Program-made: the position numbers and the translations under genes | Assembly (NCBI RefSeq): GCF_002934065.1 | Contig: NZ_CP018049.1 | Span: 5,454,501 to 5,518,500, forward strand | Length of the DNA: 64,000 bases | DNA from: Pseudomonas orientalis | GTDB taxonomy: Bacteria; Pseudomonadota; Gammaproteobacteria; Pseudomonadales; Pseudomonadaceae | Direction of reading: 5' to 3' | Notes under the pieces: model-generated | Databases searched by the model: none | The model's input: the letters and a program-made list of their open reading frames with translations, nothing else | What the model was told of the DNA's origin: nothing | Shown: one piece after another, positions 1 through 9,357 of the stretch | Layout: every line of letters begins with the position of its first letter | Position numbering within the stretch: position 1 is the first letter of the stretch

Positions 1-1601
1 ACAAGATCGTCGACGGCAAGCTGATCGTCAGCCTCAAGGGCGGCAGTAACAGCGGCCTGCGTGACGACGCGCAGCTGATCGGGTTCCAGGGCCCGGCGGC
101 CGAGCCGATTGCGATCCTGTTCAAGCACAACGGCCTGCACTTCGAGCTGCAGATCGACGCCGGCACCCCGGTCGGCCAGACCGACGCCGCCGGCGTCAAA
201 GACGTGCTGGTGGAAGCTGCGCTGACCACCATCATGGACTGCGAAGACTCCGTCGCCGCCGTGGATGCCGACGACAAAGTGGTGATCTACCGCAACTGGC
301 TCGGCCTGATGAAGGGCGACCTGGCCGAAGAAGTGGCCAAGGGCGGCAAGACCTTCACCCGCACCATGAACCCTGATCGCGTCTACACCGGCGTGGATGG
401 CAACGACGTCACCCTGCACGGCCGCTCGCTGTTGTTCGTGCGCAACGTCGGCCACTTGATGACCATCGACGCAATCCTCGATAAAGACGGCAACGAAGTG
501 CCGGAAGGCATCCTCGACGGCCTGCTCACCAGCCTGGCGGCGATCCACAGCCTCAACGGCAACAGCTCGCGCAAGAACAGCCGTACAGGCTCCGTGTACA
601 TCGTCAAACCGAAGATGCATGGCCCCGAAGAAGCGGCGTTCACCAACGAGCTGTTCGGCCGTATCGAAGACGTGCTGAACCTTACGCGTAACACGCTGAA
701 AGTCGGGATCATGGACGAGGAGCGCCGCACCACGGTCAACCTCAAGGCCTGCATCAAGGCGGCCAGCGAACGTGTGGTGTTTATCAACACCGGCTTCCTC
801 GACCGCACCGGCGACGAAATCCACACCTCCATGGAAGCCGGCGCCATGGTGCGCAAGGCCGCCATGAAAGCCGAGAAGTGGATCGGCGCCTACGAAAACT
901 GGAACGTCGATATCGGCTTGAGCACCGGCCTGCAAGGGCGCGCACAGATCGGTAAAGGCATGTGGGCAATGCCCGACCTGATGGCCGCGATGCTCGAACA
1001 GAAAATCGCCCACCCACTGGCCGGCGCCAACACGGCCTGGGTACCGTCGCCAACGGCGGCTGTACTGCATGCATTGCACTACCACAAGGTCGATGTGTTC
1101 GCCCGCCAGGCCGAGTTGGCCAAGCGTGAACGCGCCTCGGTGGATGACATCCTGACGATTCCTCTGGCGCAAAATACCGAGTGGTCCGAAGAAGAGATCC
1201 GCAACGAACTGGACAACAATGCCCAGGGCATTCTTGGCTATGTGGTGCGCTGGATCGACCAGGGCGTCGGTTGTTCAAAGGTGCCGGACATCAACGATGT
1301 GGGCCTGATGGAAGACCGCGCCACCCTGCGCATCTCCAGCCAGCACATTGCCAACTGGTTGCGCCACGGCATCGTCAATGAAGCCCAGGTGATGGAAAGC
1401 CTCAAGCGCATGGCGCCGGTGGTGGACCGCCAGAATGCCGGGGACGCGCTGTACCGCCCGCTGGCGCCGGATTTCGACAGCAACATCGCGTTCCAGGCGG
1501 CGGTGGAGCTGGTGATTGAAGGGACCAAACAGCCTAACGGTTACACCGAGCCGGTGCTGCACCGCAGGCGTCGGGAGTTCAAGGCTAAAAATGGCCTGTA
1601 A
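1..1601 (+). CDS. glcB: malate synthase G, 3' part (5' end outside window)
   Basis: Condenses glyoxylate with acetyl-CoA to malate in the cytosol (glyoxylate/glycolate metabolism). The reading frame is open from base 3, so the gene starts upstream; about 532 residues of an enzyme normally near 725 are present. The stretch MDCEDSVAAVDADDK and the following GRSLLFVRNVGHLM, which carries the catalytic arginine of the family, are characteristic of the G isoform, as is FLDRTGDEIHTSMEAG. The gene stops at TAA 1599-1601 and is followed directly by a strong hairpin terminator, so it is the last gene of its transcript. Identity is clear; only the N-terminal part is missing. Confidence 0.95.
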   Translation, partial: KIVDGKLIVSLKGGSNSGLRDDAQLIGFQGPAAEPIAILFKHNGLHFELQIDAGTPVGQTDAAGVKDVLVEAALTTIMDCEDSVAAVDADDKVVIYRNWLGLMKGDLAEEVAKGGKTFTRTMNPDRVYTGVDGNDVTLHGRSLLFVRNVGHLMTIDAILDKDGNEVPEGILDGLLTSLAAIHSLNGNSSRKNSRTGSVYIVKPKMHGPEEAAFTNELFGRIEDVLNLTRNTLKVGIMDEERRTTVNLKACIKAASERVVFINTGFLDRTGDEIHTSMEAGAMVRKAAMKAEKWIGAYENWNVDIGLSTGLQGRAQIGKGMWAMPDLMAAMLEQKIAHPLAGANTAWVPSPTAAVLHALHYHKVDVFARQAELAKRERASVDDILTIPLAQNTEWSEEEIRNELDNNAQGILGYVVRWIDQGVGCSKVPDINDVGLMEDRATLRISSQHIANWLRHGIVNEAQVMESLKRMAPVVDRQNAGDALYRPLAPDFDSNIAFQAAVELVIEGTKQPNGYTEPVLHRRRREFKAKNGL

Positions 1602-1604
1602 ATG

Positions 1605-1638
1605 AAAAAAGCCCTGATCGTGAGATCGGGGCTTTTTA
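1605..1638 (+). terminator. Rho-independent terminator of glcB
   Basis: Stem GCCCTGATC / GATCGGGGC with a GTGA loop, preceded by a run of A and followed by TTTTT, starting 4 bases after the glcB stop. The A-run and T-run make it potentially bidirectional. Confidence 0.85.
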
Positions 1639-1668
1639 TTTGGGGGCTATGGTGGCTGGACTGGCGCT

Positions 1669-1739
1669 ATCGGGGGCAAGCCCCCTCCCACATTTTGACC
1701 GCGGCGAAGTTCAAGTGTGGGAGGGGGCTTGCCCCCGAT
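1669..1739. repeat. REPIN (type A: ATCGGGG ends outward)
   Basis: Two inverted copies of the REP core (ATCGGGGGCAAGCCCC...CCACA and its reverse complement) separated by a short spacer. This is the most common repeat in the window and matches the GTGGGAGGGGGCTTGCCCCCGAT family known from P. fluorescens. Type A copies have the ATCGGGG ends outside and the CCACA/TGTGG ends facing the spacer. Confidence 0.9.
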
Positions 1740-1764
1740 GAGGCCAACACACTCACCACAAAAA

Positions 1765-2211
1765 TCAGGAATCCATCCCCAACTCCCGCTTCACCAACTT
1801 CGCCAACTTCTCGCTATCAATCGGCTTGAGCAAAAAGTCCACCACGCTCAAATGCATCGCATCAATCACATCCGGCGCTTCGGCGTCCCCCGATATGATG
1901 ATGATCGGCAACGCCGCACGGGGCGATTCGCGCACCTGGCGGATCAACTCCAAACCGTCGCTCGGCGCCATGCGCAAATCGGTGATCAGCAACCCAATGG
2001 AACTGTGCGACTTCAACAACGCCCACGCGCTCTCTCCGTTGTCAGCCGTCATGCAGCGAATACCGTCCAGCCCGAGGATTTCCGCCAACAGTTCACGCGC
2101 ATCCTTGTCGTCGTCCACGATCAACACGCGTTGTGGCGGTAAATCAGGCTCCAGCATCACGGCGCTCAGCGCCTCGCGCTCGGCATCACTCAAAATATCG
2201 TGGTCGGACAT
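1765..2211 (-). CDS. stand-alone response regulator receiver protein
   Basis: 148-residue protein made of one CheY-like receiver domain (about residues 28-146) after a short N-terminal extension. The acidic pocket VDDD (33-35), the phosphoacceptor Asp78 in LLITDLRM, and the conserved Lys in FLLKPIDS are all present. There is no output domain, so it must act through a protein partner. The start at 2211 (MSDHDIL) is preferred over an upstream ATG because a GAGAAA Shine-Dalgarno-like sequence lies before it. No histidine kinase gene is adjacent. It is divergent from the cNMP/CBS/nucleotidyltransferase gene, which may be functionally linked, but nothing in the sequence proves this. Confidence 0.85.
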   Translation of the reverse strand: MSDHDILSDAEREALSAVMLEPDLPPQRVLIVDDDKDARELLAEILGLDGIRCMTADNGESAWALLKSHSSIGLLITDLRMAPSDGLELIRQVRESPRAALPIIIISGDAEAPDVIDAMHLSVVDFLLKPIDSEKLAKLVKRELGMDS

Positions 2212-2455
2212 ACGTTTCTCAAAAATTCTTATCAATCTCCCAGCACTCGTCAGACATCTGCGGAAGGGCGAACAATGTGCACTTCGTCGGAAAGTTTGCC
2301 TAGTGGGTGTTCTACGGGTTTTGGACGATAGTCATGTAAGGTTTTTCCCTAGTTTTGCGCAGGGGTCCCCGACCTAGACTTACGTCCAATGGGCACCCGC
2401 CGTGCAGCAGTCGACCATGCAGCACGATAACGACAAAAAAACTGCGGTCACTGTT

Positions 2456-4378
2456 ATGAGTAAAGCTGATGCTTTCACGCAGGCGGGTAAAACCGCCGTG
2501 TTGCAGAACATCCACGGCACCCTGCAATTCCTGCAGCGCTTCCCGCCGTTCAACCAGATGGAAAATGCGCACCTGGCGTTTCTGGTGGAGCAGTGCCAAC
2601 TGCGTTTCTATGGCCCCGGCGACAGCATCCTCAAACCGTCGGGCGGGCCGGTCGAGCATTTTTATATCGTCAAGCAGGGCCGCGTGGTCGGCGAGCGGCC
2701 GGACGCCACAGACCCCACATTCGAAATCACCACCGGCGAGTGTTTCCCCCTCGCCGCCCTGCTCGGTGAGCGCGCCACCCGCACCGAGCACAAAGCCTGC
2801 GAAGACACCTTTTGCCTGCAACTGAACAAGATGGCGTTCATCAAGCTGTTCGCCCTTTCCAGCCCGTTTCGTGACTTCGCCTTGCGCGGCGTCAGCAGCC
2901 TGCTCGACCAGGTCAACCAGCAGGTGCAGCAAAAAGCCGTGGAAACCCTCGGCACCCAATACTCGTTGAACACTCGCCTGGGTGAGCTGGCCATGCGCCA
3001 CCCAGTCACCTGCAGCCCGGACACTGCGCTGCGCGAAGCGGTGCGGCTGATGCACGAGCAGCAGGTCGGCAGCATTGTGATTGTCGATGAACACAAGGCG
3101 CCGCTGGGCATCTTCACCCTGCGTGACTTGCGCCAGGTAGTGGCCGACGGCACCGGTGATTTCAGTCAGGGCATCGCCGGTCATATGACCCAGGCGCCGT
3201 TCTTCCTGAGCCCGGACCACAGCGCGTTCGACGCGGCGATCGCCATGACCGAGCGGCATATCGCCCATGTATGCCTGGTGCAGGACCAGCGCCTGTGCGG
3301 CGTAGTCTCGGAGCGCGACCTGTTTTCCCTGCAGCGCGTCGACCTGGTGCACCTGGCGCGGACCATCCGCAACGCGTCCCGTGTGGAACAACTGGTGGCG
3401 ATCCGCGGCGAGATCGGCCAGTTGGTCGAACGCATGCTCGCCCACGGTGCGTCGTCTACGCAGATCACCCACATCATTACCTTGCTTAACGATCACACCG
3501 TGTGCCGGGTCATCGAATTGACCCTGGCGGAAAAAGGCGACCCCGGCGTGCCTTTCAGCTGGCTGTGCTTTGGCAGCGAAGGCCGCCGTGAACAGACGCT
3601 GTACACCGATCAGGACAACGGCATCCTGTTCGAGGCCCGAGACGCCGTGGAAGCCGCCGAGATTCGCGAGCGCCTGCTGCCCCTGGCGCAGCAGATCAAC
3701 CAGAGCCTGGCGCTGTGCGGCTTCAGCCTGTGCAAGGGCAATATCATGGCCGGCAACCCAGAACTGTGCCTGTCACGGGCCGAATGGGCCCGCCGGTTTG
3801 CCGCGTTCATTCGCGAAGCCACGCCGGAAAACCTGCTGGGTTCGAGCATTTATTTCGACCTGCGCGTGGTGTGGGGCGATGAGCAGGGTTGCGAGCAACT
3901 GCGCCAGGGCATTCTGGATCAGGTGGCGGACAACCGGCTGTTCCAGCGCATGCTGGCCGAGAATGCCTTGCGCCAACGCCCACCCGTAGGGCGCTTTCGC
4001 GAGTTTGTGCTGACGCGCAAAAGCGGGGAAAAGGCCACCCTGGATCTCAAGGTACAGGGCCTCACGCCGTTCGTGGACGCTGCGCGTGTGTTGGCCCTGG
4101 CCCATGGCATCCACGCCAACAATACGCTGGAGCGGCTGCGCCAGTTGGTCGCCCGGCAGGTGATCGAGCGGCTGGACGGCGCGGCGTATGAAGAGGCTTA
4201 CCACTTCATTCAACAAACCCGCATGCAGCAGCATCAGATGCAGACCCGGGAAAACCTGCCGTATTCCAACCGCGTCGATCCCGACAGCCTCAATCACCTG
4301 GACCGACGCATCCTGCGTGAATCCCTGCGTCAGGCCCAGCGCCTGCAAAGCAGCCTGACCTTGCGGTATCAGCTGTGA
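2456..4378 (+). CDS. cNMP-binding / CBS / DUF294 nucleotidyltransferase-like signalling protein
   Basis: About 640 residues in four parts: an N-terminal cyclic-nucleotide-binding-like beta barrel (first ~130 residues), two CBS domains (the first around MRHPVTCSPDTALREAV, the second around MTQAPFFLSPDHSAFDAA), a DUF294 nucleotidyltransferase-like domain with GSEGRREQTLYTDQDNG carrying the GS and D-x-D elements, and a C-terminal DUF294_C helical domain. Such proteins resemble GlnD-type transferases but their substrate is unknown. Start choice is uncertain: MSKADAFT at 2456 is taken, but an in-frame GTG at 2402 and ATG at 2417 are also open and none has a clear ribosome site. Its stop overlaps the start of the exonuclease gene, so the two are co-translated. 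Confidence 0.82.
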   Translation: MSKADAFTQAGKTAVLQNIHGTLQFLQRFPPFNQMENAHLAFLVEQCQLRFYGPGDSILKPSGGPVEHFYIVKQGRVVGERPDATDPTFEITTGECFPLAALLGERATRTEHKACEDTFCLQLNKMAFIKLFALSSPFRDFALRGVSSLLDQVNQQVQQKAVETLGTQYSLNTRLGELAMRHPVTCSPDTALREAVRLMHEQQVGSIVIVDEHKAPLGIFTLRDLRQVVADGTGDFSQGIAGHMTQAPFFLSPDHSAFDAAIAMTERHIAHVCLVQDQRLCGVVSERDLFSLQRVDLVHLARTIRNASRVEQLVAIRGEIGQLVERMLAHGASSTQITHIITLLNDHTVCRVIELTLAEKGDPGVPFSWLCFGSEGRREQTLYTDQDNGILFEARDAVEAAEIRERLLPLAQQINQSLALCGFSLCKGNIMAGNPELCLSRAEWARRFAAFIREATPENLLGSSIYFDLRVVWGDEQGCEQLRQGILDQVADNRLFQRMLAENALRQRPPVGRFREFVLTRKSGEKATLDLKVQGLTPFVDAARVLALAHGIHANNTLERLRQLVARQVIERLDGAAYEEAYHFIQQTRMQQHQMQTRENLPYSNRVDPDSLNHLDRRILRESLRQAQRLQSSLTLRYQL

Positions 4379-5082
4379 GCCTGTTCAGCTGGCTGCGCGC
4401 GAAAAAACCGCGGCTCGATGCGGCGCAGCAGCTACGCCTGGGCCAACTGCCCGCGCCCGCCGCACTGGGCAATGAGCCCTTGCGCAGCCAGCGCTGGGTG
4501 GTGGTCGACCTGGAAACCAGCGGCCTGCACCTCAACCGTGACCAGGTGCTGTCCATCGGCGCCGTGGTGATCGAGGACGGCGCAGTGGATTTCTCGCAGA
4601 TGTTCGAACGCACCCTGCAACGCACCGCCAGCAAACTCAGCCCCAGCGTGTTGATCCATGGCCTGGGCCCCAGCGCCATCGCGGCCGGCAGCGACCCGGT
4701 GGATGCACTGCTCGATTTCATGGCGTTCGTGGGCGACAGCCCGCTGCTGGCCTTCCATGCGCCGTTCGATCAACATATGCTGGGCCGAGCGCTCAAGGAG
4801 AGCCTGGGTTACCGCCTGGTCCATCCCTTTCTCGATGTGGCCGATATCGCCCCGCTGCTGTGCCCCGAGGCGAACATTCGTGAGGCCGGTCTGGATGAGT
4901 GGATCAACCATTTCAACTTGCAGGTGGGCGAGCGCCATCACGCCAGCGCCGATGCACTGGCCACGGCGGAGCTGATGCTGATCCTGTTCAGCCGTGCACG
5001 CCGGCAACACATCGACACGCCCCGGGCGCTGCAGGAGCGCTTGAGCCAATGGCGACGGCGTAAACAGGCGCCATCGTTTTAG
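4375..5082 (+). CDS. DnaQ-like 3'-5' exonuclease
   Basis: 235-residue DEDDh exonuclease of the DnaQ/epsilon superfamily. Exo I is visible as VVVDLETSGLHLNRDQV (D-x-E), Exo II in the LLAFHAPFDQHML region, and Exo III as HHASADALATAEL (H-x4-D). It starts with GTG overlapping the TGA of the upstream nucleotidyltransferase-like gene (GTGA). The same pairing of a CBS/DUF294 protein with a DnaQ-like exonuclease occurs in other gamma-proteobacteria, so the two probably work together. It is shorter than and different from replicative DnaQ, so a role in polymerase III proofreading is not implied. Confidence 0.85.
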   Translation: MSLFSWLRAKKPRLDAAQQLRLGQLPAPAALGNEPLRSQRWVVVDLETSGLHLNRDQVLSIGAVVIEDGAVDFSQMFERTLQRTASKLSPSVLIHGLGPSAIAAGSDPVDALLDFMAFVGDSPLLAFHAPFDQHMLGRALKESLGYRLVHPFLDVADIAPLLCPEANIREAGLDEWINHFNLQVGERHHASADALATAELMLILFSRARRQHIDTPRALQERLSQWRRRKQAPSF

Positions 5083-5135
5083 TGGCATTGCCCGACAGAC
5101 GCCAATTGCGCCCACATCACTGCTCTGACACAATC

Positions 5136-5154
5136 GCGAATAATTCTCGTTAGT
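5136..5154. promoter_or_regulatory. candidate Fur box before the ECF sigma gene
   Basis: GCGAATAATTCTCGTTAGT resembles Fur boxes of pseudomonads (AT-rich, with NATWAT-type units around TTCTC). It lies about 23-40 bases upstream of the sigma factor start, the expected place for iron repression of a FecI-type gene. Match judged by eye only. Confidence 0.5.
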
Positions 5155-5176
5155 TTAAACTTTATTCGGTGATGCC

Positions 5177-5695
5177 TTGTCGTCGGCCCAGACCCCACAC
5201 AGTGAGCTTGTTGGCGCGTTGTATCGCGACCATCGTGGCTGGCTGTTGGCCTGGCTGCGGCGCAACGTGGCCTGCCCGAGCCGCGCCGAAGACCTGAGCC
5301 AGGACACCTTCATGCGCCTGCTCGGCCGTGACGGCCTGCGCGAACCCCGCGAGCCGCGCGCCTTCCTGGTAGCGATTGCCAAGGGTCTGCTGTTCGACTA
5401 CTTCCGCCGCGCCGCCCTGGAACAGGCTTACCTCACCGAACTGATGCTGATCCCGGAAAGCGAACACCCATCGCCCGAAGCACAGCAACTGATCCTCGAA
5501 GACCTCAAGGCCATCGACCGCCTGCTCGGCAAACTGTCGAGCAAAGCCCGCGCCGCCTTCCTCTATAACCGCCTCGACGGCCTGGGCCATGCAGACATCG
5601 CCCAGCGCCTGGGTGTGTCGGTACCGCGCGTGCGCCAGTACCTGGCCCAGGGCATTCGCCAGTGCTACATCGCGTTGTATGGCGAGCCATCATGA
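5177..5695 (+). CDS. ECF RNA polymerase sigma factor, FecI type
   Basis: 172-residue group IV sigma factor. Region 2 is seen at LYRDHRGWLLAWLRRNV through EDLSQDTFMRLL, region 4 at DIAQRLGVSVPRVRQYL. It most likely directs transcription of the downstream TonB-dependent receptor when the ferric siderophore signal is received. Start is TTG at 5177; no better ATG exists before region 2. The stop overlaps the start of the FecR-like gene (ATGA), the normal order for a cell-surface signalling operon (sigma, anti-sigma, receptor). A candidate Fur box precedes it. Confidence 0.9.
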   Translation: MSSAQTPHSELVGALYRDHRGWLLAWLRRNVACPSRAEDLSQDTFMRLLGRDGLREPREPRAFLVAIAKGLLFDYFRRAALEQAYLTELMLIPESEHPSPEAQQLILEDLKAIDRLLGKLSSKARAAFLYNRLDGLGHADIAQRLGVSVPRVRQYLAQGIRQCYIALYGEPS

Positions 5696-6660
5696 GCCTG
5701 ATCAGTGGCAAGCCGGTGTCGGCGCGCGTGCTGGACGCCGCGATTGCCTGGCAACTGTCCCTTGATTCCGGCGACGGCGGCGTGGTGGAACAGGAAGAGT
5801 TCGCCAAGTGGCTGGCCAGCGACGAAGAACACGCCCGCGCCTGGCGCCAGCTGGGCATGCTCGACCAGCGTTTCAGCGCAGCTTCCGGCCCCGCGCGGGC
5901 CGCGCTGTTGCACTCCCACGACAGTGCGCGCCAGCGCATGCGCAAACTGGGCCGTGGCCTGGCGAGCATTGTGCTGGTGTGCGGGCTGGCATTGTTTGCC
6001 GGTGAGCGCTATGTGCCCATCCACTATTGGCTGGCCGATCAACGCACCGCCACCGGTGAGCAGCGCACCCTTGAGCTGGCTGACGGCACCCGGATCAGTC
6101 TCAATACCCACACGGCCATTGACGTGCGCTTCGACGATAAACGCCGCGTGATTGTGTTGCAGGAAGGCGAAATCCTGGTCGAGACCGGCCATGACGATGC
6201 GCGTCCATTCTCTGTACAGACCCGCGACGGCAACCTGCGGGCGCTGGGTACGCGGTTCATCGTGAGGCGCGAAGACCACGCCACGCGCCTGAGCGTGCTG
6301 CAATCGGCGGTGGCCGCCCAGCCTGAAGCACTGCCTCAGGAACGGATTTTCAAGGCCGGCCAGCAAGTGCTGATGCGCAGCGACGGCCTTGGCGCGCTGC
6401 TTGCCGTGCCGCCGGCCAGCGACGCCTGGACCCGCGGCATGCTGGTGGTCGACAACGCCCGCCTGGGCGATGTGGTGGCCGAACTCGGCCGTTATCGCAG
6501 CGGCCATCTGGGTGTGGATGACAGCGTCGCCGACCTGCGCATCACCGGCAGCTTCCCGCTGCACGACACCACCCTGGCGCTCAATGCGCTGTTGCCGACC
6601 CTGCCGGTGCGGATCGAGCAGCACACGCCGTGGTGGGTGACCGTCAAGGGTAGGCCTTAG
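5692..6660 (+). CDS. FecR-family transmembrane sigma regulator
   Basis: 322 residues. The N-terminal cytoplasmic DUF4880 region contains FAKWLASDEEHARAWRQL, a hallmark of FecR anti-sigma factors. One membrane segment follows near residues 85-103 (LASIVLVCGLALFAG). The FecR periplasmic domain contains LADGTRISLNTHTAIDV and VLQEGEILVETG, and the C-terminal part resembles the STN-like region that contacts the receptor signalling domain. It should hold the adjacent ECF sigma inactive until the outer membrane receptor is occupied. The ATG at 5692 overlaps the sigma stop codon. Confidence 0.92.
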   Translation: MSLISGKPVSARVLDAAIAWQLSLDSGDGGVVEQEEFAKWLASDEEHARAWRQLGMLDQRFSAASGPARAALLHSHDSARQRMRKLGRGLASIVLVCGLALFAGERYVPIHYWLADQRTATGEQRTLELADGTRISLNTHTAIDVRFDDKRRVIVLQEGEILVETGHDDARPFSVQTRDGNLRALGTRFIVRREDHATRLSVLQSAVAAQPEALPQERIFKAGQQVLMRSDGLGALLAVPPASDAWTRGMLVVDNARLGDVVAELGRYRSGHLGVDDSVADLRITGSFPLHDTTLALNALLPTLPVRIEQHTPWWVTVKGRP

Positions 6661-6684
6661 GTTCTGCGGCATCTGAAGATCGCT

Positions 6685-6758
6685 ATCGGGGGCAAGCCCC
6701 CTCCCACACTTTTTGATTTGTGAACACAGTCAAATGTGGGAGGGGGCTTGCCCCCGAT
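6685..6758. repeat. REPIN (type A)
   Basis: Inverted pair of REP cores with ATCGGGG ends outward. It lies between the FecR-type gene and the receptor gene, inside what is otherwise a signalling operon. Confidence 0.9.
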
Positions 6759-6865
6759 GGCGCCCTCAGGCCCTACCCAAAAAATATTTCCACCCCGCCC
6801 TATCACTTTCCGATTCTCGTCCGGCACCTAGGCAATTGAGAAATATTTCCATTCAGGAGCCGCCC

Positions 6866-9295
6866 ATGTCCCGCACGCTAGACACTTTGTTGCGCCCCAG
6901 CCTGTTAGCCGTGGCCATCGCCCTCGGCGCCCCGCTGATCAGCCCCATGTTGATCGCCGCCGAACAGTCCAGCAGCGTGCGCGCCTACAACCTGCCGGCC
7001 GCGCCACTGGCCGCCACCCTGAACCAGATCGCCAGCCAGGCCGGCCTCGCGCTGACCCTCAATCCGACGCTGGCCGCCGGCAAGACCTCGGCACCGGTCA
7101 AGGGCCAGTTCGATGCGCAGGGCGCATTGCGTGAAGCCCTGCGCGGGACCGGCCTGCAGCTTGAGCAAAGCAGCGCCGGGACCTTTACCTTGGTGGCGAT
7201 TGCGGACGGTGTCGTGGCGTTGCCGCAGACCAGCATTATTGGTCAAGGCAATTACGAGAGCGCCTGGGGGCCGGTGGAAGGTTACCTGGCCAAGCGCACC
7301 GCTGCCGGCACCAAGACTGACACGGCCCTGGTCGAGGCGCCGCGCTCCATCTCGGTGGCGACCCGCGAGCAGATGCAGGACCGCAACGTGCAGAACCTCG
7401 ACGACGCGGTCAAATACATGCCCGGCATCGTGTCCGCCAGCTACGGCAGCGACACCCGCTACGACTGGATGCGCGTGCGTGGCTTCGAACCCACCCAATT
7501 CCTCGACGGCCTGCCCCTGCCCCGTGGTGTGTACGCCAACCCGAAAGCCGAAACCTGGAACCTCGATCGCCTCGCCCTGCTGCGCGGCCCGGCCTCCTCG
7601 GTTTACGGCCAGACCCCGCCGGGCGGCCTGCTGGACATGGTCAGTCGCCGCCCCAGCGCCGAACAGAGCAGCGCCATCCAGGTGCAATACGGCAGCGACA
7701 ACTACCGTCAGATCAACTTTGCCAGCACCGGCAAGATCGATGACGAAGGCCAGTTCCTGTACGGCCTCAGCGGCGTGGTGCGCGATGCCGGCACCCAGGT
7801 CGATCACATCGACAACAAGCGCTACAACATCGCGCCAAGCCTGACCTGGAATATCGATACCGATACCAAACTGACGTTCCTGTCGCAGTTCACCCGTGAC
7901 GATACCGGCACCACCAGCCAGTTCCTGCCGATCCAGGGCACCAAGATCAAATCGCCCCTGGGGGACATCTCGCACCACAAGAACCTCGGCGATCCGGATT
8001 ACGAGTATTACGACCGCACTTACTACGCACTGGGCTATGCCTTCGAACACCGCTTCAACGACACTTGGCAGTTCCGGCAGAACCTGCGCTACACCAAGTC
8101 GGAACTGGCTTTCCAGCAACTGACCGTGGGTTCGTTCGCCTTCTCGCCAGCAGACGCGGCCGGCAATATCAGCCGCTCATCGACCAACGTGAACGAGGAC
8201 ATTGGCCAGTTCGCGGTGGATAACAACTTCCAGGCGGATTTCGCCACGGGGGATATCACCCATACCCTGTTGCTGGGCCTGGACCATCAGCGCACCGACA
8301 CTTCCTACACGTCGATTTTCGGCCTCGCCGGAACGATCAACATCTTCAACCCGGTCAATACCCAACCGGTCGTGCGTCCGGCGCGTTCCACCGCGTTCTA
8401 TGACTACAACCAGAAAACCATCCAGACCGGCCTCTACGTGCAGGACCAGATGGCCCTGGACAACTGGCGCCTGACCCTGGGCGGTCGTGAAGACTGGGTG
8501 CACCAGGGCACTACGTACTTCAACAAAAACGATGCGACCAACACCGACCGCAGCAAGAACTTCAGTGGCAACGCGGCGCTGAGTTATGTGTTCGACTCAG
8601 GCTTCGTACCCTATATCTCCTACGCCGAATCGTTCCAACCGGCGAGCAACGCCAGCGTCTCCCCCACCGAGTCGTATAAACCCACGGAGGGCAAGCAGTG
8701 GGAGCTGGGGATCAAGTATCAGCCACCCGGCTCGAATACGCTGCTGAGCGCGGCGGTGTATGACCTCACCCAGAAAAACGTGCTGGTCACCAGCTTCCAG
8801 TCCGGTGGCGTGTCACTCACCGACCAGACCGGCGAAGTGAAGGTCAAGGGCCTGGAGCTGGAAGCCATCTCTGACGTCACCGAAAACCTCAAGGTGATCG
8901 CGGCGTATACCCTGGCCAAATCCGAAGTGCAAAAAGGCGACTTCAAAGGCAACCGCCTGCAATTGATGCCTAACCAGCAAGCCTCCCTGTGGACTGACTA
9001 CACCTGGCATACCGGCGCCCTCGACGGTTTCGGCATCGGCTTTGGCGCCCGCTACACCGGCAATACCTACGGCGACCAGGCCAACACCTGGTCCGGCAAA
9101 GCCAACGCCTACACCGTATTCGACGGTGCCGTGCACTACGACCTCGGCCGCCTGGACAACAGCCTCAAGGGCGCGTCGGTGAAAGTGAACGCGACCAACC
9201 TGTTCAACAAGGACTACATTTCCACCTGTGACGGTTCCTACTGCTACTTCGGCGACCAGCGCAGCGTCGTCGCCAGCGCCACCTACCAGTGGTAA
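6866..9295 (+). CDS. TonB-dependent siderophore receptor with signalling (STN) domain
   Basis: 809 residues. A signal peptide (LLRPSLLAVAIALGAPLISP) is followed by an STN/secretin-like signalling domain (about residues 40-115, starting RAYNLPAAPLAATLNQIA), then the plug (around VEAPRSISVATREQMQDRNV and RGPASSVYGQTPPGG), then the 22-strand barrel ending in the usual aromatic residue (ATYQW). The STN domain fits with the FecI/FecR pair immediately upstream, so the receptor both transports a ferric siderophore and signals. The start is MSRTLDT at 6866, which has an AGGAG site; in-frame codons before it run through a REPIN and are not coding. The siderophore cannot be named from sequence. Confidence 0.93.
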   Translation: MSRTLDTLLRPSLLAVAIALGAPLISPMLIAAEQSSSVRAYNLPAAPLAATLNQIASQAGLALTLNPTLAAGKTSAPVKGQFDAQGALREALRGTGLQLEQSSAGTFTLVAIADGVVALPQTSIIGQGNYESAWGPVEGYLAKRTAAGTKTDTALVEAPRSISVATREQMQDRNVQNLDDAVKYMPGIVSASYGSDTRYDWMRVRGFEPTQFLDGLPLPRGVYANPKAETWNLDRLALLRGPASSVYGQTPPGGLLDMVSRRPSAEQSSAIQVQYGSDNYRQINFASTGKIDDEGQFLYGLSGVVRDAGTQVDHIDNKRYNIAPSLTWNIDTDTKLTFLSQFTRDDTGTTSQFLPIQGTKIKSPLGDISHHKNLGDPDYEYYDRTYYALGYAFEHRFNDTWQFRQNLRYTKSELAFQQLTVGSFAFSPADAAGNISRSSTNVNEDIGQFAVDNNFQADFATGDITHTLLLGLDHQRTDTSYTSIFGLAGTINIFNPVNTQPVVRPARSTAFYDYNQKTIQTGLYVQDQMALDNWRLTLGGREDWVHQGTTYFNKNDATNTDRSKNFSGNAALSYVFDSGFVPYISYAESFQPASNASVSPTESYKPTEGKQWELGIKYQPPGSNTLLSAAVYDLTQKNVLVTSFQSGGVSLTDQTGEVKVKGLELEAISDVTENLKVIAAYTLAKSEVQKGDFKGNRLQLMPNQQASLWTDYTWHTGALDGFGIGFGARYTGNTYGDQANTWSGKANAYTVFDGAVHYDLGRLDNSLKGASVKVNATNLFNKDYISTCDGSYCYFGDQRSVVASATYQW

Positions 9296-9357
9296 TCGGC
9301 TGAGTTAACAACCGGGCCGTCCACCAGGACGGCTTTGGTGTGTCTGAAGGCGAGAAA

